Below, one piece after another: positions 1 through 8,128 of a stretch of DNA of 13,373 nt. This stretch comes from Methylocapsa sp. (lineage in GTDB: Bacteria; Pseudomonadota; Alphaproteobacteria; Rhizobiales; Beijerinckiaceae), in contig JAFMSB010000017.1 of the NCBI GenBank assembly GCA_017353815.1, forward strand, positions 1 through 13,373, in the 5' to 3' direction. The translations under genes and the position numbers were made by a program. The notes beneath the pieces are model-generated. The model saw only the letters and a program-made list of their open reading frames with translations, was not told where the DNA came from and searched no databases. Every line of letters begins with the position of its first letter. Within the stretch, counting starts at the first letter, position 1.

Positions 1-107
1 TCAAGCAAAACTTTGGTGCAACCGGGATCCCGCGGCGGCAGCGCTCATTCCGCCCGGCCGCTCCCGAAAAGAACTCTGGGCGTGAGTTCACGGCGGGGTT
101 GCGCGAA

Positions 108-2117
108 ATGAAGAAGAATTTTCTCCTTTCAGCGGTGTTGGTGTTTTTCCCGAGCATCGTTATCGCGGGTCAGGCCGCGGTACCAGCGGTCCCGCCAGGG
201 GCGGTCCTGACGTATCACAACGACCATTTCCGGACGGGCTGGCAGCAACATGAGAAAATCTTAACCAGCGCCAACTTTCCTGCCACCTTCGGCATTCTTC
301 AGAGAGTGACGCTCAAGGATCAGGTCGATGCGCAACCGCTCGTCGTGCCGGGCCTGACAATTAACGGGGGCAAGGATATTGTTATTATTGCCGACGAGTC
401 CAACAATGTCTACGAGATCGATGCCGCAACTGGCACGATTGTCAAACAAAAGAACCTGGGGCCACCTGTTCCCAGGCCGCTAGATTGCGGCAACAATGGC
501 CCGAACGTGGGAATCAACAGCACCCCCGTCATCGATTGGCCCTCGCGAACGATATTCCTCATCGCTTACATCGACGGCTCCCCGCCAAGCTATCGGCTCC
601 ATGCCCTCGACCTGAACACCTTGTCGGACAAGGTAGCCCCTGTCACGGTTGCCGCAAGTCACAAATTATCGGATGGCTCTCTCTATACTTTCAACGCCTC
701 TGTTCAACGGCAACGGCCGGGGCTGCTCCTTTCAAATGGCGTCATTTATGCCGGATTCGGCAGCTTCTGCGATTTCAGTCCCGGCAAATCGCGCGGCTGG
801 CTTTTGGAATGGAAATGGAACTCAAGCACGCCCTCGCTTACACCAATTGGAGGGGTACCGGAGCCCGGCCAGCTGGATGACAAGGACGTAAACTGCCCTT
901 CGTCCTTTCCCTGTTCGTCGACCAACTTCTTCTTATCCTCAATTTGGATGTCGGGCTATGGCATTGCTGCCGATACAGCCGGAAATGTGTTCTTCTCGAC
1001 CGGAAATTCGGACAACTCTGGGGCCAAATCTTCGACATGGGACGGCGTAAACAATATTCAGGAAAGTGTCGTGGAGCTTTCGCCATATCTGACGAGAATT
1101 ATCGGCGTTTTTTCGCCAAACTCGGCATTTGGCTCGTTCAGCCCAAACACGCTGCAGCTAGACCGAAACGATACGGATCTGGGATCGGGTGGGGTGCTGT
1201 TGGTGCCGCCGTTGAGCGGGCATTATCTTGCCGCGGCAGCGGGCAAAGACGGAAGGTTATTTCTGTTTGATCGCCAAAATCACGGTATGAATACTTTAAA
1301 ACTCCTCCAAACAATCCTGGGACCTGCATGCTGGTGCGGCCCATCCTACTTCGTAGGACCGGATGGCCTTGGCCGCGTTGTAACCAGCAAGGGCAAATTC
1401 GCACGCACTTGGCGGATCAATGCAGGATCCTCTTCACCAAGCCTATCCCTCGAGCCAGGTGCGGCACTCATTACGTCGGGGCAAGATCCGGGATTCTTCA
1501 CGGCAATTTCGTGCACTACGTCCGGGATCGCATACGGAAGATGCGCGCCGGGGAGTGCGATAATTTGGGCGGTTTCGCGCCCAAATCCCACCTCGGCCAA
1601 TGGCTTTAGCACCGCCGTCAATCTCCATGCTTTTTCGGCGGTTCCAAGCGGCGGAAGCTACCGGCTCCTTTTCGGTCCGGCGCAAGCAGGATTTTGGCCG
1701 AACATTGGCGGCAACGCGAATATTGTACCGGTTGTCTCGAACGGAAGGGTCTATGTCGCTTCCAATAAGCTCCTGACAATTTTCGGCGTTCGAGGCCCTG
1801 CCCCAAGCGCCCGCTTTCCCGCGCAGCAGCCAATTGCAACCCTCGGCAGTGCTTTTTCGATCTCCGGGATTCTCGTCGATATCCAGGGGGCGACCCTCAC
1901 TTTCAAAAATCGCAACGGCAAAAACAGGCAAATCGACGCTTCCGAGGCGATGAAAAATGAGCGCGTCGCTGCCGCCCTGATCAAAGGCAAGCCTTTTACC
2001 GCCGTAGGATCGTCATTTACTGCAACTGGCTCGCCGCTCGCAGAGGCGATATACCGGGCCAGGGGCAATACGGGCGATGAATGGCCGCCGGACAAAGATC
2101 CAAATTTGGCGCCGTGA
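108..2117 (+). CDS. Exported PQQ-repeat-like beta-propeller protein (copy 1)
   Basis: Large secreted protein of 669 residues, most likely a beta-propeller related to PQQ-binding-repeat proteins. The N-terminus is a clear Sec signal peptide (MKKN, then a hydrophobic stretch, cleavage near residue 20-23). One recognisable propeller-blade motif, VYEIDAATG, lies near residue 105; other blades are divergent. Conserved cysteines occur in DCGNN, FCDF, CPSSFPCSS, CWCGP and SCTTSG contexts, suggesting disulfides in the periplasm. There is no CxxCH haem motif, and I see no vicinal Cys-Cys pair as in PQQ alcohol dehydrogenases, so catalysis is unproven. The last ~100 residues form a separate small beta domain (GILVDIQGATLTF...) ending in GDEWPPDKDPN. 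The ATG at 108 is preferred over an in-frame TTG at 99, because the signal peptide starts there and GGCGGGG (91-97) sits upstream. It is a paralogue of the next gene. The ligand is unknown. Confidence 0.85.
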   Translation: MKKNFLLSAVLVFFPSIVIAGQAAVPAVPPGAVLTYHNDHFRTGWQQHEKILTSANFPATFGILQRVTLKDQVDAQPLVVPGLTINGGKDIVIIADESNNVYEIDAATGTIVKQKNLGPPVPRPLDCGNNGPNVGINSTPVIDWPSRTIFLIAYIDGSPPSYRLHALDLNTLSDKVAPVTVAASHKLSDGSLYTFNASVQRQRPGLLLSNGVIYAGFGSFCDFSPGKSRGWLLEWKWNSSTPSLTPIGGVPEPGQLDDKDVNCPSSFPCSSTNFFLSSIWMSGYGIAADTAGNVFFSTGNSDNSGAKSSTWDGVNNIQESVVELSPYLTRIIGVFSPNSAFGSFSPNTLQLDRNDTDLGSGGVLLVPPLSGHYLAAAAGKDGRLFLFDRQNHGMNTLKLLQTILGPACWCGPSYFVGPDGLGRVVTSKGKFARTWRINAGSSSPSLSLEPGAALITSGQDPGFFTAISCTTSGIAYGRCAPGSAIIWAVSRPNPTSANGFSTAVNLHAFSAVPSGGSYRLLFGPAQAGFWPNIGGNANIVPVVSNGRVYVASNKLLTIFGVRGPAPSARFPAQQPIATLGSAFSISGILVDIQGATLTFKNRNGKNRQIDASEAMKNERVAAALIKGKPFTAVGSSFTATGSPLAEAIYRARGNTGDEWPPDKDPNLAP

Positions 2118-2150
2118 AGAATCGGCGTAAGATTGCTTTGAACCCGGGAT

Positions 2151-2169
2151 GCCTTTTTTCTGCTAAGGC
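2151..2169 (+). terminator. Weak hairpin after copy 1, conserved after copy 2
   Basis: GCCTT (2151-2155) pairs with AAGGC (2165-2169) around a T-rich 9-base loop. The equivalent place after the paralogue (4472-4487) also gives a CCTT/AAGG hairpin. The stem is short and no U-tract follows it, so a terminator or 3'-end role is only a suggestion. Conservation could simply reflect a shared duplication. Confidence 0.25.
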
Positions 2170-2212
2170 GATATAATCGTCGCCTGAAGGCGGCCCGAGA
2201 AAAGGCGTTTAG

Positions 2213-2234
2213 TATCGTCATATTATCGTCATAT
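2213..2234. repeat. Perfect 11-bp tandem direct repeat upstream of copy 2
   Basis: TATCGTCATAT occurs twice with no gap, at 2213-2223 and 2224-2234. The 11-bp period places both copies on the same face of the helix. The repeat ends one base before the TTGACT of a possible -35 box, which suits an activator or repressor binding site. It lies about 73 bp upstream of the chosen ATG of the second propeller gene. Confidence 0.55.
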
Positions 2235-2235
2235 A

Positions 2236-2269
2236 TTGACTTAGCTTATTTTTCTGCCAGAATTAAAAA
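2236..2269 (+). promoter_or_regulatory. Possible promoter of propeller copy 2
   Basis: TTGACT at 2236-2241 matches the sigma-70 -35 consensus at five of six positions and lies in a markedly AT-rich stretch. The -10 box is poorly defined: AGAATT is at 17-bp spacing and TAAAAA is further downstream at 2264-2269. The adjacent 11-bp direct repeat and the gene-free 189 bp before the next start support a promoter here. The exact elements are uncertain. Confidence 0.35.
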
Positions 2270-2306
2270 TAACACAGACATCTCCATAAGAATACTGAGG
2301 GTGGCT

Positions 2307-4436
2307 ATGAAAAACAAGTTATTGTTCGGCGCGTTAACGGTTTTCGGGCTGGTCTTAGCGCTGGGCGCCGCCGCCGCACAGGCGACCTTGATGACCGAAG
2401 GCGAAACGGGCACGCCAATCGAAGTGGGGCCAGCCGTTGATCGCGCTTCGACTGGGAATCCCGTGAGGGTCACGACCTACCATTACGATACTTTCAGAAC
2501 CGGCTGGAATCCTCATGAAACAACGCTGACCGCGACCGGATTTCCTGACGGTAAGGGTAGCCCCTTCGGCATAATTGCCGCGCAGACGGGCCTGGACGAT
2601 CAGATCGATGCCCAGCCGCTCGTCATGCCTGGTCTTACGATCGCCGGCGGCACTCACGATGTGGTCTACGTTGCGACGGAATCAAACACGGTCTATGCGC
2701 TCGACGCCTCAACCGGCGCCATCCTTAAGTCGCGCAACCTCGGAGCTGCCGTTCCCTCTGGGCCTGGCGCTCGTCACCCGCACGACTGCCCTAACAATGC
2801 GCACCATGTGGGAATTAACGGCACCCCAGTCATCGATGCGGCTACGAACACGTTATATTTAATCGCCTACGTAAACGGTTCGCCACCAACCTATTTTCTT
2901 CATGCCCTCAATCTGAGCACACTGACGGACAAGGTTGCTCGCCAGCCAATCAACGCATCGAATACGTCGCATAAATTGGTTAATGGCGCGAAGTACACCT
3001 TCAACCCCGACCATCAGCGGCAACGTCCCGGTCTGCTCCTGATGGACGGCAAGGTTTACGCTGGATTCGGCAGCTTTTGCGACTTTTCAGCCGTGGACTC
3101 GCGCGGCTGGCTTTTGGGATGGGACGTTAGCAAAATAGCCAGCGGCACCATAACCCCGCTCCCGGCGAATAAGCTCGACGACACCGACGTAACCTGCCCG
3201 TCGCCGTTCCGTTGTTCGAGCACGAGCTTTTTCCTGTCGTCAATCTGGATGTCGGGCTATGGCCTTTCAGGCGTTTCGCCTAACATATTCTTCGCGACCG
3301 GAAATTCCGACTGCAATTTCTACACGTCCCCCGAAAAATGCCCTTCCGCGACGACCTATGACGGCGTGAACAATATTCAGGAAAGTGTGGTGAGGCTAAA
3401 CGAAGATCTAAGCCAGGCCGGGATATTCACGCCGTCGAATGTATTTGGCATCGATCGGGCTGATGGGGATCTTGGATCAGGAGGCGTGCTCGCGCTGCCG
3501 ACGCAGAGCGGGAGCGCTCCATATCTCCTTGTGGCAGCGGGCAAAATCGCAGTCGGAAAACTGTATTTGCTCAACCGCCTCCCAGCTCCGGGCAGCAGCA
3601 AGATGACGGTCCTCGACTCCCATGCCATCGAGAATTGCCATTGCGGACCGGGCTACTTTGTGGGCCAGGATGGTGTCCCTCGCATCGTGACCAGCACCGG
3701 TCACACCAGCAGCAATAGCTCTGCCTTTCTTCGCACTTGGCTCTTGAATCTATCGCCCTCACCGAAACTGAGCCCAGGGGGGACTGCGACCATCAACTCT
3801 GGACAAGACGGTGGATTTTTTACCGCGGTTTCGTGCAACTCCGCGAAAAAAGCTGGGCAATGCGACCCTGGGACCGGAATAATCTGGGCGGTGAGCCGGC
3901 CGACCGGCACTCCAACCACGGTCAACCTATATGCTTTTGGGTCGTACGCCGTCTCGGGAGCGCTCCCGCAACTTTTTGTGGGGGCAGCAGGATCTTGGCC
4001 ACATCTCAACGGTAATGCCAATATCGTCCCGGTCGTCGCCAACGGAAAGGTGTATGTCGCTTCTGCTTTCCTGGACGGTTCGGGACAGACGCGGGGACAG
4101 CTCGATATCTTCGGCGCATGCGCCAGCGGCTGCCCGAAAGCACTGGTGATGGTATCTCCAGTTAGTCCGCTGCCCACCCCCTACGCGGTCAGCGGGATCC
4201 TCCAAACAGTCAGCGGCTCAACTCTCACCCTCAAAAAGCGCACGGGCGGGAGCGCGACGGTTGACGCTTCGCAAGCAATGGCGAACCAGGCAGTAGGGAC
4301 GCCTCTCAACCCAGGGGTTGCTTTAACCGCGGCAGGATCTTCGATCGACCCAAAGGGTGCGCTGGCCGCAGACGCGATTTACCGGGCGAAGGGCGAGTCG
4401 GGCGACTTATGGCCGCCGGACAAAGATCCAAATTAG
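2307..4436 (+). CDS. Exported PQQ-repeat-like beta-propeller protein (copy 2)
   Basis: Secreted protein of 709 residues, a full-length paralogue of the gene at 108-2117. The signal peptide starts MKNKLLFG and probably ends at AAAAQA (about residue 26). A short extra segment of some 20 residues precedes the shared TYHYDTFRTGW motif. Blade motif VYALDASTG, the cysteine contexts (FCDF, CPSPFRCSS, CHCGP), the SSIWMSGYG and GVNNIQESVV motifs and the C-terminal beta domain match copy 1. It has extra cysteines (SDCNF, EKCPS, CASGC). It ends GDLWPPDKDPN; its TAG stop falls where copy 1 reads TTG and continues three more residues. The ATG at 2307 is chosen because GAGG at 2297-2300 is correctly spaced for it and touches the alternative GTG at 2301. 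Its function, perhaps ligand or cofactor binding in the periplasm, is inferred from fold only. Confidence 0.86.
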   Translation: MKNKLLFGALTVFGLVLALGAAAAQATLMTEGETGTPIEVGPAVDRASTGNPVRVTTYHYDTFRTGWNPHETTLTATGFPDGKGSPFGIIAAQTGLDDQIDAQPLVMPGLTIAGGTHDVVYVATESNTVYALDASTGAILKSRNLGAAVPSGPGARHPHDCPNNAHHVGINGTPVIDAATNTLYLIAYVNGSPPTYFLHALNLSTLTDKVARQPINASNTSHKLVNGAKYTFNPDHQRQRPGLLLMDGKVYAGFGSFCDFSAVDSRGWLLGWDVSKIASGTITPLPANKLDDTDVTCPSPFRCSSTSFFLSSIWMSGYGLSGVSPNIFFATGNSDCNFYTSPEKCPSATTYDGVNNIQESVVRLNEDLSQAGIFTPSNVFGIDRADGDLGSGGVLALPTQSGSAPYLLVAAGKIAVGKLYLLNRLPAPGSSKMTVLDSHAIENCHCGPGYFVGQDGVPRIVTSTGHTSSNSSAFLRTWLLNLSPSPKLSPGGTATINSGQDGGFFTAVSCNSAKKAGQCDPGTGIIWAVSRPTGTPTTVNLYAFGSYAVSGALPQLFVGAAGSWPHLNGNANIVPVVANGKVYVASAFLDGSGQTRGQLDIFGACASGCPKALVMVSPVSPLPTPYAVSGILQTVSGSTLTLKKRTGGSATVDASQAMANQAVGTPLNPGVALTAAGSSIDPKGALAADAIYRAKGESGDLWPPDKDPN

Positions 4437-4471
4437 CCGTCCGTGAAGAATTTGCTTTGAATCCGGGATGT

Positions 4472-4487
4472 CCTTTTTCCGGTAAGG
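4472..4487 (+). terminator. Weak hairpin after copy 2
   Basis: CCTT (4472-4475) and AAGG (4484-4487) can pair around an 8-base loop, at the position equivalent to the hairpin after copy 1. The stem is too short for a confident terminator call. Its main value is as evidence that the 3' flank was duplicated with the gene. Confidence 0.22.
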
Positions 4488-4620
4488 CGGTAGGCCCGCA
4501 AAGCCCGCGAGAAGAACATGGGCAGTGTTTGGCTTCTTGACGAACTTCGCCCCTTGCACATGCTCCCGCCTGTGCCGCTGCTTGTCGCAAGCGGATTTGG
4601 CGCGCGGCATCGTGCCTATT

Positions 4621-4922
4621 AACCCGCCCGGCAGCGAACCAATGAATTTCTGCCGCCTCGACTCCAGCAAAAACCTGACAATTACAGTCGCGAACGAAGG
4701 GGGTCAGGACGCGCCAGCTTCAAGGACTGCCATCGCGGCCAGCGATGGGCTGTTTGCTCTGGAAACGCCCCTCGTCGCGGCCGTAAAATCGGTAGACATT
4801 TCGTTTCCTCTTCCCGCAGGCTGCTTCAACCCTCATTGCAGGTTCGCGATACCGTCAATTTCAGTCATCGGCTCAAAGAGCTCACGGAGGTCAACAACAG
4901 CGCAAAAGGAGTCTGTCTTGCG
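4621..4922 (+). pseudogene. Frameshifted CARDB-like domain remnant
   Basis: The gap of almost 600 bases between the propeller gene and the ABC operon holds a decayed coding fragment. One frame reads LTITVANEGGQDAPAS from 4675 and ends with PAGCFNPHCRFAI near 4851. The expected continuation, LKELTEVNNSAKGVCLA, lies in a different frame (about 4872-4922). Joined, these give the typical pattern of a CARDB (cell-adhesion-related, Ig-like) domain: a beta strand with NEGG, DAPAS, then E-x-x-E-x-NN-x-A. A single indel near 4843-4852 explains the break. No convincing start, signal peptide or flanking domain remains, so this is a remnant, probably of an exported multidomain protein. The rest of the gap (4490-4620 and 4923-4990) shows nothing I can name. 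Confidence 0.6.
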
Positions 4923-4990
4923 CTCGATTCCTGGCTTAAACGCCGGATGTCGCCAGAGCGTCCAATATTAGGCGGATCGATTTGGAATCT

Positions 4991-5017
4991 GGCGGCGCGC
5001 CCTACTCCCGCGCCGCC
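4991..5017 (-). terminator. 9-bp perfect hairpin downstream of ABC operon
   Basis: GGCGGCGCG (4991-4999) and CGCGCCGCC (5009-5017) are exact reverse complements around a 9-base loop. The hairpin lies 16 bases beyond the TAA of the ATPase gene, the expected place for a terminator of the minus-strand operon. There is no U-tract on either strand, so it may act as a Rho-assisted end or a 3' stabiliser rather than a classical intrinsic terminator. Confidence 0.5.
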
Positions 5018-5033
5018 GTAGAGCGAGGCCCCT

Positions 5034-6368
5034 TTACTGCGGGTTTTCGAGGCTGAAAGTCTCGGACGTCTCGTCGTAGGCAAAGAGCTCGCCGTAACGG
5101 CCCCAATTGACCACGCTCTTTAAGGTCCGGTCGGCGTAATCTTCGGACATATAGTCTTCGAGCTCTTCCAAAAAGCGGGCGGCGCGCGCAGCATGCGTTG
5201 GCCGTTCGTCGAGCACGAGCTTTATGCGTGCGGCAAGCGGCAAATAGGCGAGAAGGTGATCGCCAAAGAGTTTTTTCCGCACATCGACGTCGGCGTCGGC
5301 AAAACGCTTTCCCGCCGCGGTGAGCTTTATGTCGCCCTCCTCGATCTCCGCAAACCGCAAGAGCTGCAGCGTCTCGGCGACCGGGAAGAGCTCGTCGATC
5401 TCCATATTGAGACTGTCGGCAATTGCTGGAAGATCGGCGCGGCCCGAATAAGGTTCGGCGGCGATTTCCTCGATCATGCCGGCGATCGTATTGGTTGAGA
5501 CGCGCGGCAAGGCCATCGCGAGGCCGAGACCGGGAAATGCGGTCGCACGGCCCGCGGCAGCGGGCTCCAGCCGCTTCGTCATCAATTCGTAGATTTTATC
5601 GACCAGTTGCCGGAACTCGGGATCGAGCCGGTTCCTCGGGTGCTGCAATTTAACCGGAATTTCGGCCGCGATTTTTCCCGGATTGCTTCCGAGCACGATG
5701 ATGCGGTCGCACATCAGCACGGCTTCCTCGATATTGTGGGTCACCATGAGGATGCTCTTGATCGGCATGCGCCCTTCGACCCAGAGATCGAGGAGGTCGG
5801 TGCGCAAGGTTTCCGCGGTCAAGACGTCGAGCGCGGAAAATGGCTCGTCCATCACCAAAATGTTGGGATGGACGACGAGCGCGCGGGCGAAGCCGACGCG
5901 CTGGCGCATGCCGCCCGACAGCTCCTTCGGGAAGGCCGATTCGAAGCCGTCGAGGCCGATGAGGTCGATTGCCTTAAGCGCGCGTTTGCGCGCTTCCTCC
6001 TTGGCAATCTGCTTGGCCCTCAGCCCCAGCTCGACATTGGCGAGGACGGTGAGCCAGGGAAAAAGAGCAAAGCTCTGGAAGACCATGGCGATGCCCTCGA
6101 CGGGACCGCGCACCGGCTGCCCCAGATAGCGCACCTCGCCGGCGGACGGCTCAATCAAGCCCGATACGATGCGCAAAAGCGACGACTTGCCGCAACCCGA
6201 GCGCCCCAAGAGACCGGCGATCTCGTTCCCCTTCAGGTCGAGAGAAATATTGTCGAGGACGGCAGGCCCTTTTTCGCCCGCGCCCGTCTGGTAGCGGTGG
6301 GAAATGTTGCGGACCTCGAGCAGCCTGTTTTTGCCTGCGGCCAGATCCTGTTCAAGAGCGGGTTGCAT
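5034..6368 (-). CDS. ABC transporter ATPase, NitT/TauT type, with AAA-associated C-terminal domain
   Basis: Cytoplasmic ATP-hydrolysing subunit of an ABC importer, 444 residues. The ATPase domain (about 15-260) has every motif: Walker A GRSGCGKS at 55-62, Q-loop Q98, signature LSGGMRQ at 150-156, Walker B ILVMDE at 170-175, D-loop SALD and H-loop H211. FQSFALFPWLTV is typical of the nitrate/sulfonate/taurine branch. Residues from about 280 to the end form the extra C-terminal domain (AAA-associated type) known from some ATPases of this branch; its role there, possibly regulatory, is not settled. The ATG at 6368 follows an AGGT ribosome-binding site and lies 14 bases after the permease stop. 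The in-frame TTG at 6386 overlaps that stop and is less likely. It is co-transcribed with the permease. The substrate cannot be read from sequence. Confidence 0.93.
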   Translation of the reverse strand: MQPALEQDLAAGKNRLLEVRNISHRYQTGAGEKGPAVLDNISLDLKGNEIAGLLGRSGCGKSSLLRIVSGLIEPSAGEVRYLGQPVRGPVEGIAMVFQSFALFPWLTVLANVELGLRAKQIAKEEARKRALKAIDLIGLDGFESAFPKELSGGMRQRVGFARALVVHPNILVMDEPFSALDVLTAETLRTDLLDLWVEGRMPIKSILMVTHNIEEAVLMCDRIIVLGSNPGKIAAEIPVKLQHPRNRLDPEFRQLVDKIYELMTKRLEPAAAGRATAFPGLGLAMALPRVSTNTIAGMIEEIAAEPYSGRADLPAIADSLNMEIDELFPVAETLQLLRFAEIEEGDIKLTAAGKRFADADVDVRKKLFGDHLLAYLPLAARIKLVLDERPTHAARAARFLEELEDYMSEDYADRTLKSVVNWGRYGELFAYDETSETFSLENPQ

Positions 6369-6382
6369 GCGATGACCTCGTT

Positions 6383-8128
6383 TCAATCCAGGCGCAGCCG
6401 CTTTTCGGCAACGCTATAAAGCGGGCGCCACAAGCAGCGGTTGAATACAATCACAAAGAGCGACATGACCGCCACGCCAAGCACGATTCGAGGATAATCG
6501 CCGCCGACGGTCGCTTTGGCGATATAGGCGCCAATGCCATGAGCCGCAATCGTGTCGTTTCCCCATTTGACGTATTCCGCGACTATCGCGGCGTTCCAGG
6601 AGCCTCCCGATGCGGTCAGCGCGCCGGTCACAAAATAAGGGAAGATACCCGGAAGAATGACCTTCCTCCACCAGTCAATCCCATGAATACGGAAGCTTGC
6701 GGACGCTTCCTTGAGGTCGTTTGGAAATGCCGAGGCGCCGGCAATGACGTTGAAGAGAATGTACCATTGGGTGCCGAAGATAATGAGAAAGCTCAGCCAA
6801 ATGTCGGGGTTGAGCGAGAATTCGATCACGAGAAAGGCGGCGATGGGGAAGAGCACATTGGCGGGAAAGGCAGCAAGGAATTGCGCCAGGGGCTGAACCT
6901 TTTCCGCGATTGCGGGCCTTAGCCCGATCCAGACGCCCGCGGGCACCCAGACGAGGCTCGCGAGCGCCATGAGGAGCAGGACACGCAGCATGGTAAAGAC
7001 GGTGTAGAGCACGCTTTCCCCGAGATCGCTCCAACTGAGCTCTTGGCGGATATATCCAGCGATGGATGATGCCGCCCAGGCGGCGCCAAGAGCCAGAATG
7101 AGAAACCAGACTAGATCGGCGGCGCGGCTCAGCAGCGGGAGGCGGCGCGGTTTTGTTTTGCGCGGCCGGGGGGGCAAGGGCAGCTCCATGCGCCAGAGCG
7201 CAATCGTCTGGAACAGGTTTGCCGGGATGCGAACCAAGGCGCGCAACCAGCGGGTCCTCGCGAACAGCTCCGCCACGAGCGATTTTTCGGCCTTCTGCCC
7301 GGCAGTGAGCTCAACGCGGAAGCGCGCGCCGGAGGCAGCAAGAGGCCGGAACAGAAGCTGGTCGTAAGCGATAATGACGGCAAGCATCGCGACGATGGCG
7401 GCAAAGACGGCGTCGATCCGCTTCTCTTCGATGGCGAGAGCAAGGTAGGAGCCAATGCCCGGCAGCTTGATTGTCGTGTCGCCAACCGAAATGGCTTCAG
7501 ATGCGACAACGAAGAACCAGCCCCCGGACATCGACATCATCATATTCCAGATGAGTCCGGGCATCGCAAAGGGGGTCTCGAGCTGCCAGAAGCGCTGCCA
7601 CCCGGAAAGACCAAAGCTACGGGCGACCTCGTTTAAATCGCGCGGCACGCCGCGCAGCGACTGATAGAAAGAAAAGGCCATGTTCCAGGCTTGCGAGGTG
7701 AAGATGGCAAAGACGGCCGCGCATTCGGCCCCAAGGATGGATCCGGGAAATAGCCCCAAGAAGAATGTCACCGTGAAGGAGAGGAAGCCCAGGATCGGCA
7801 CCGACTGCAAAACATCGAGCAAAGGGATGAGCAAAATCCCGGCCCGCCGGCTCTTTGCGGCAAGGGTTGCATAGGTGAAAGTGAAGATGAGTGCGGCAAC
7901 CATGGCGGCAAACATCCGCAAGACGGTGCGCAGGGCATAGTAAGGCAAATCCCCATAATCGAGGGAAACGGCGGTGGCTTCGGGCGCGGCGAGCGGGAGA
8001 CCGAGACCGCGCGCGGCTTCGACAATCGCGACAAAACTCGCGATGATTAGCAAAAACGCAAGCAGATCGTACTGGTTGGGGAGAGCCGTGCGGCCAAGTG
8101 AGGTGAAGGCGACGAAACGGGACAACAT
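6383..8128 (-). CDS. ABC transporter permease with two fused membrane domains
   Basis: Inner-membrane channel subunit of the same importer, 581 residues from the ATG at 8128. It is a tandem fusion of two binding-protein-dependent permease domains. The first half carries the EAA loop EVARSFGLSGWQRFWQLE, which docks on the ATPase; the second carries EASASFRIHGIDWWRKVILP. Between them is a basic, proline-rich linker (PPRPRKTKPRRLP). Each half has about six hydrophobic segments. A single such chain can supply both halves of the pore, so one permease gene with one ATPase gene is sufficient. The frame is open upstream to a TTG at 8251 with an ATG at 8230, but those extra ~40 residues look unlike a permease N-terminus. 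The start is therefore uncertain. No periplasmic substrate-binding protein is encoded nearby. Confidence 0.9.
   Translation of the reverse strand: MLSRFVAFTSLGRTALPNQYDLLAFLLIIASFVAIVEAARGLGLPLAAPEATAVSLDYGDLPYYALRTVLRMFAAMVAALIFTFTYATLAAKSRRAGILLIPLLDVLQSVPILGFLSFTVTFFLGLFPGSILGAECAAVFAIFTSQAWNMAFSFYQSLRGVPRDLNEVARSFGLSGWQRFWQLETPFAMPGLIWNMMMSMSGGWFFVVASEAISVGDTTIKLPGIGSYLALAIEEKRIDAVFAAIVAMLAVIIAYDQLLFRPLAASGARFRVELTAGQKAEKSLVAELFARTRWLRALVRIPANLFQTIALWRMELPLPPRPRKTKPRRLPLLSRAADLVWFLILALGAAWAASSIAGYIRQELSWSDLGESVLYTVFTMLRVLLLMALASLVWVPAGVWIGLRPAIAEKVQPLAQFLAAFPANVLFPIAAFLVIEFSLNPDIWLSFLIIFGTQWYILFNVIAGASAFPNDLKEASASFRIHGIDWWRKVILPGIFPYFVTGALTASGGSWNAAIVAEYVKWGNDTIAAHGIGAYIAKATVGGDYPRIVLGVAVMSLFVIVFNRCLWRPLYSVAEKRLRLD

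Noticed and set aside
2172..2177. Perfect TATAAT as a -10 box
   Set aside because: No -35-like hexamer lies at a workable distance; the nearest, TTGAAC at 2138, is 28 bp away.
108..4436. Calling the propeller proteins PQQ-dependent alcohol dehydrogenases
   Set aside because: They lack a visible vicinal disulfide, CxxCH haem motif and the regular tryptophan-docking repeats of those enzymes; only one blade motif is clear.
4518..4620. Small ATG open frame of 34 codons after the second propeller gene
   Set aside because: No ribosome-binding site, no recognisable sequence, and it ends at the edge of the CARDB remnant; chance is the simpler explanation.
4525..4971. 148-codon plus-strand open frame as an intact gene
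   Set aside because: Only the middle of the frame resembles a protein domain, and the rest of that domain continues in another frame. It starts at GTG without a ribosome-binding site. Treated as a pseudogene fragment.
5607..6419. 270-codon plus-strand frame antisense to the ABC ATPase
   Set aside because: It is the mirror of a gene with complete Walker and signature motifs; long antisense frames are expected at this G+C content.
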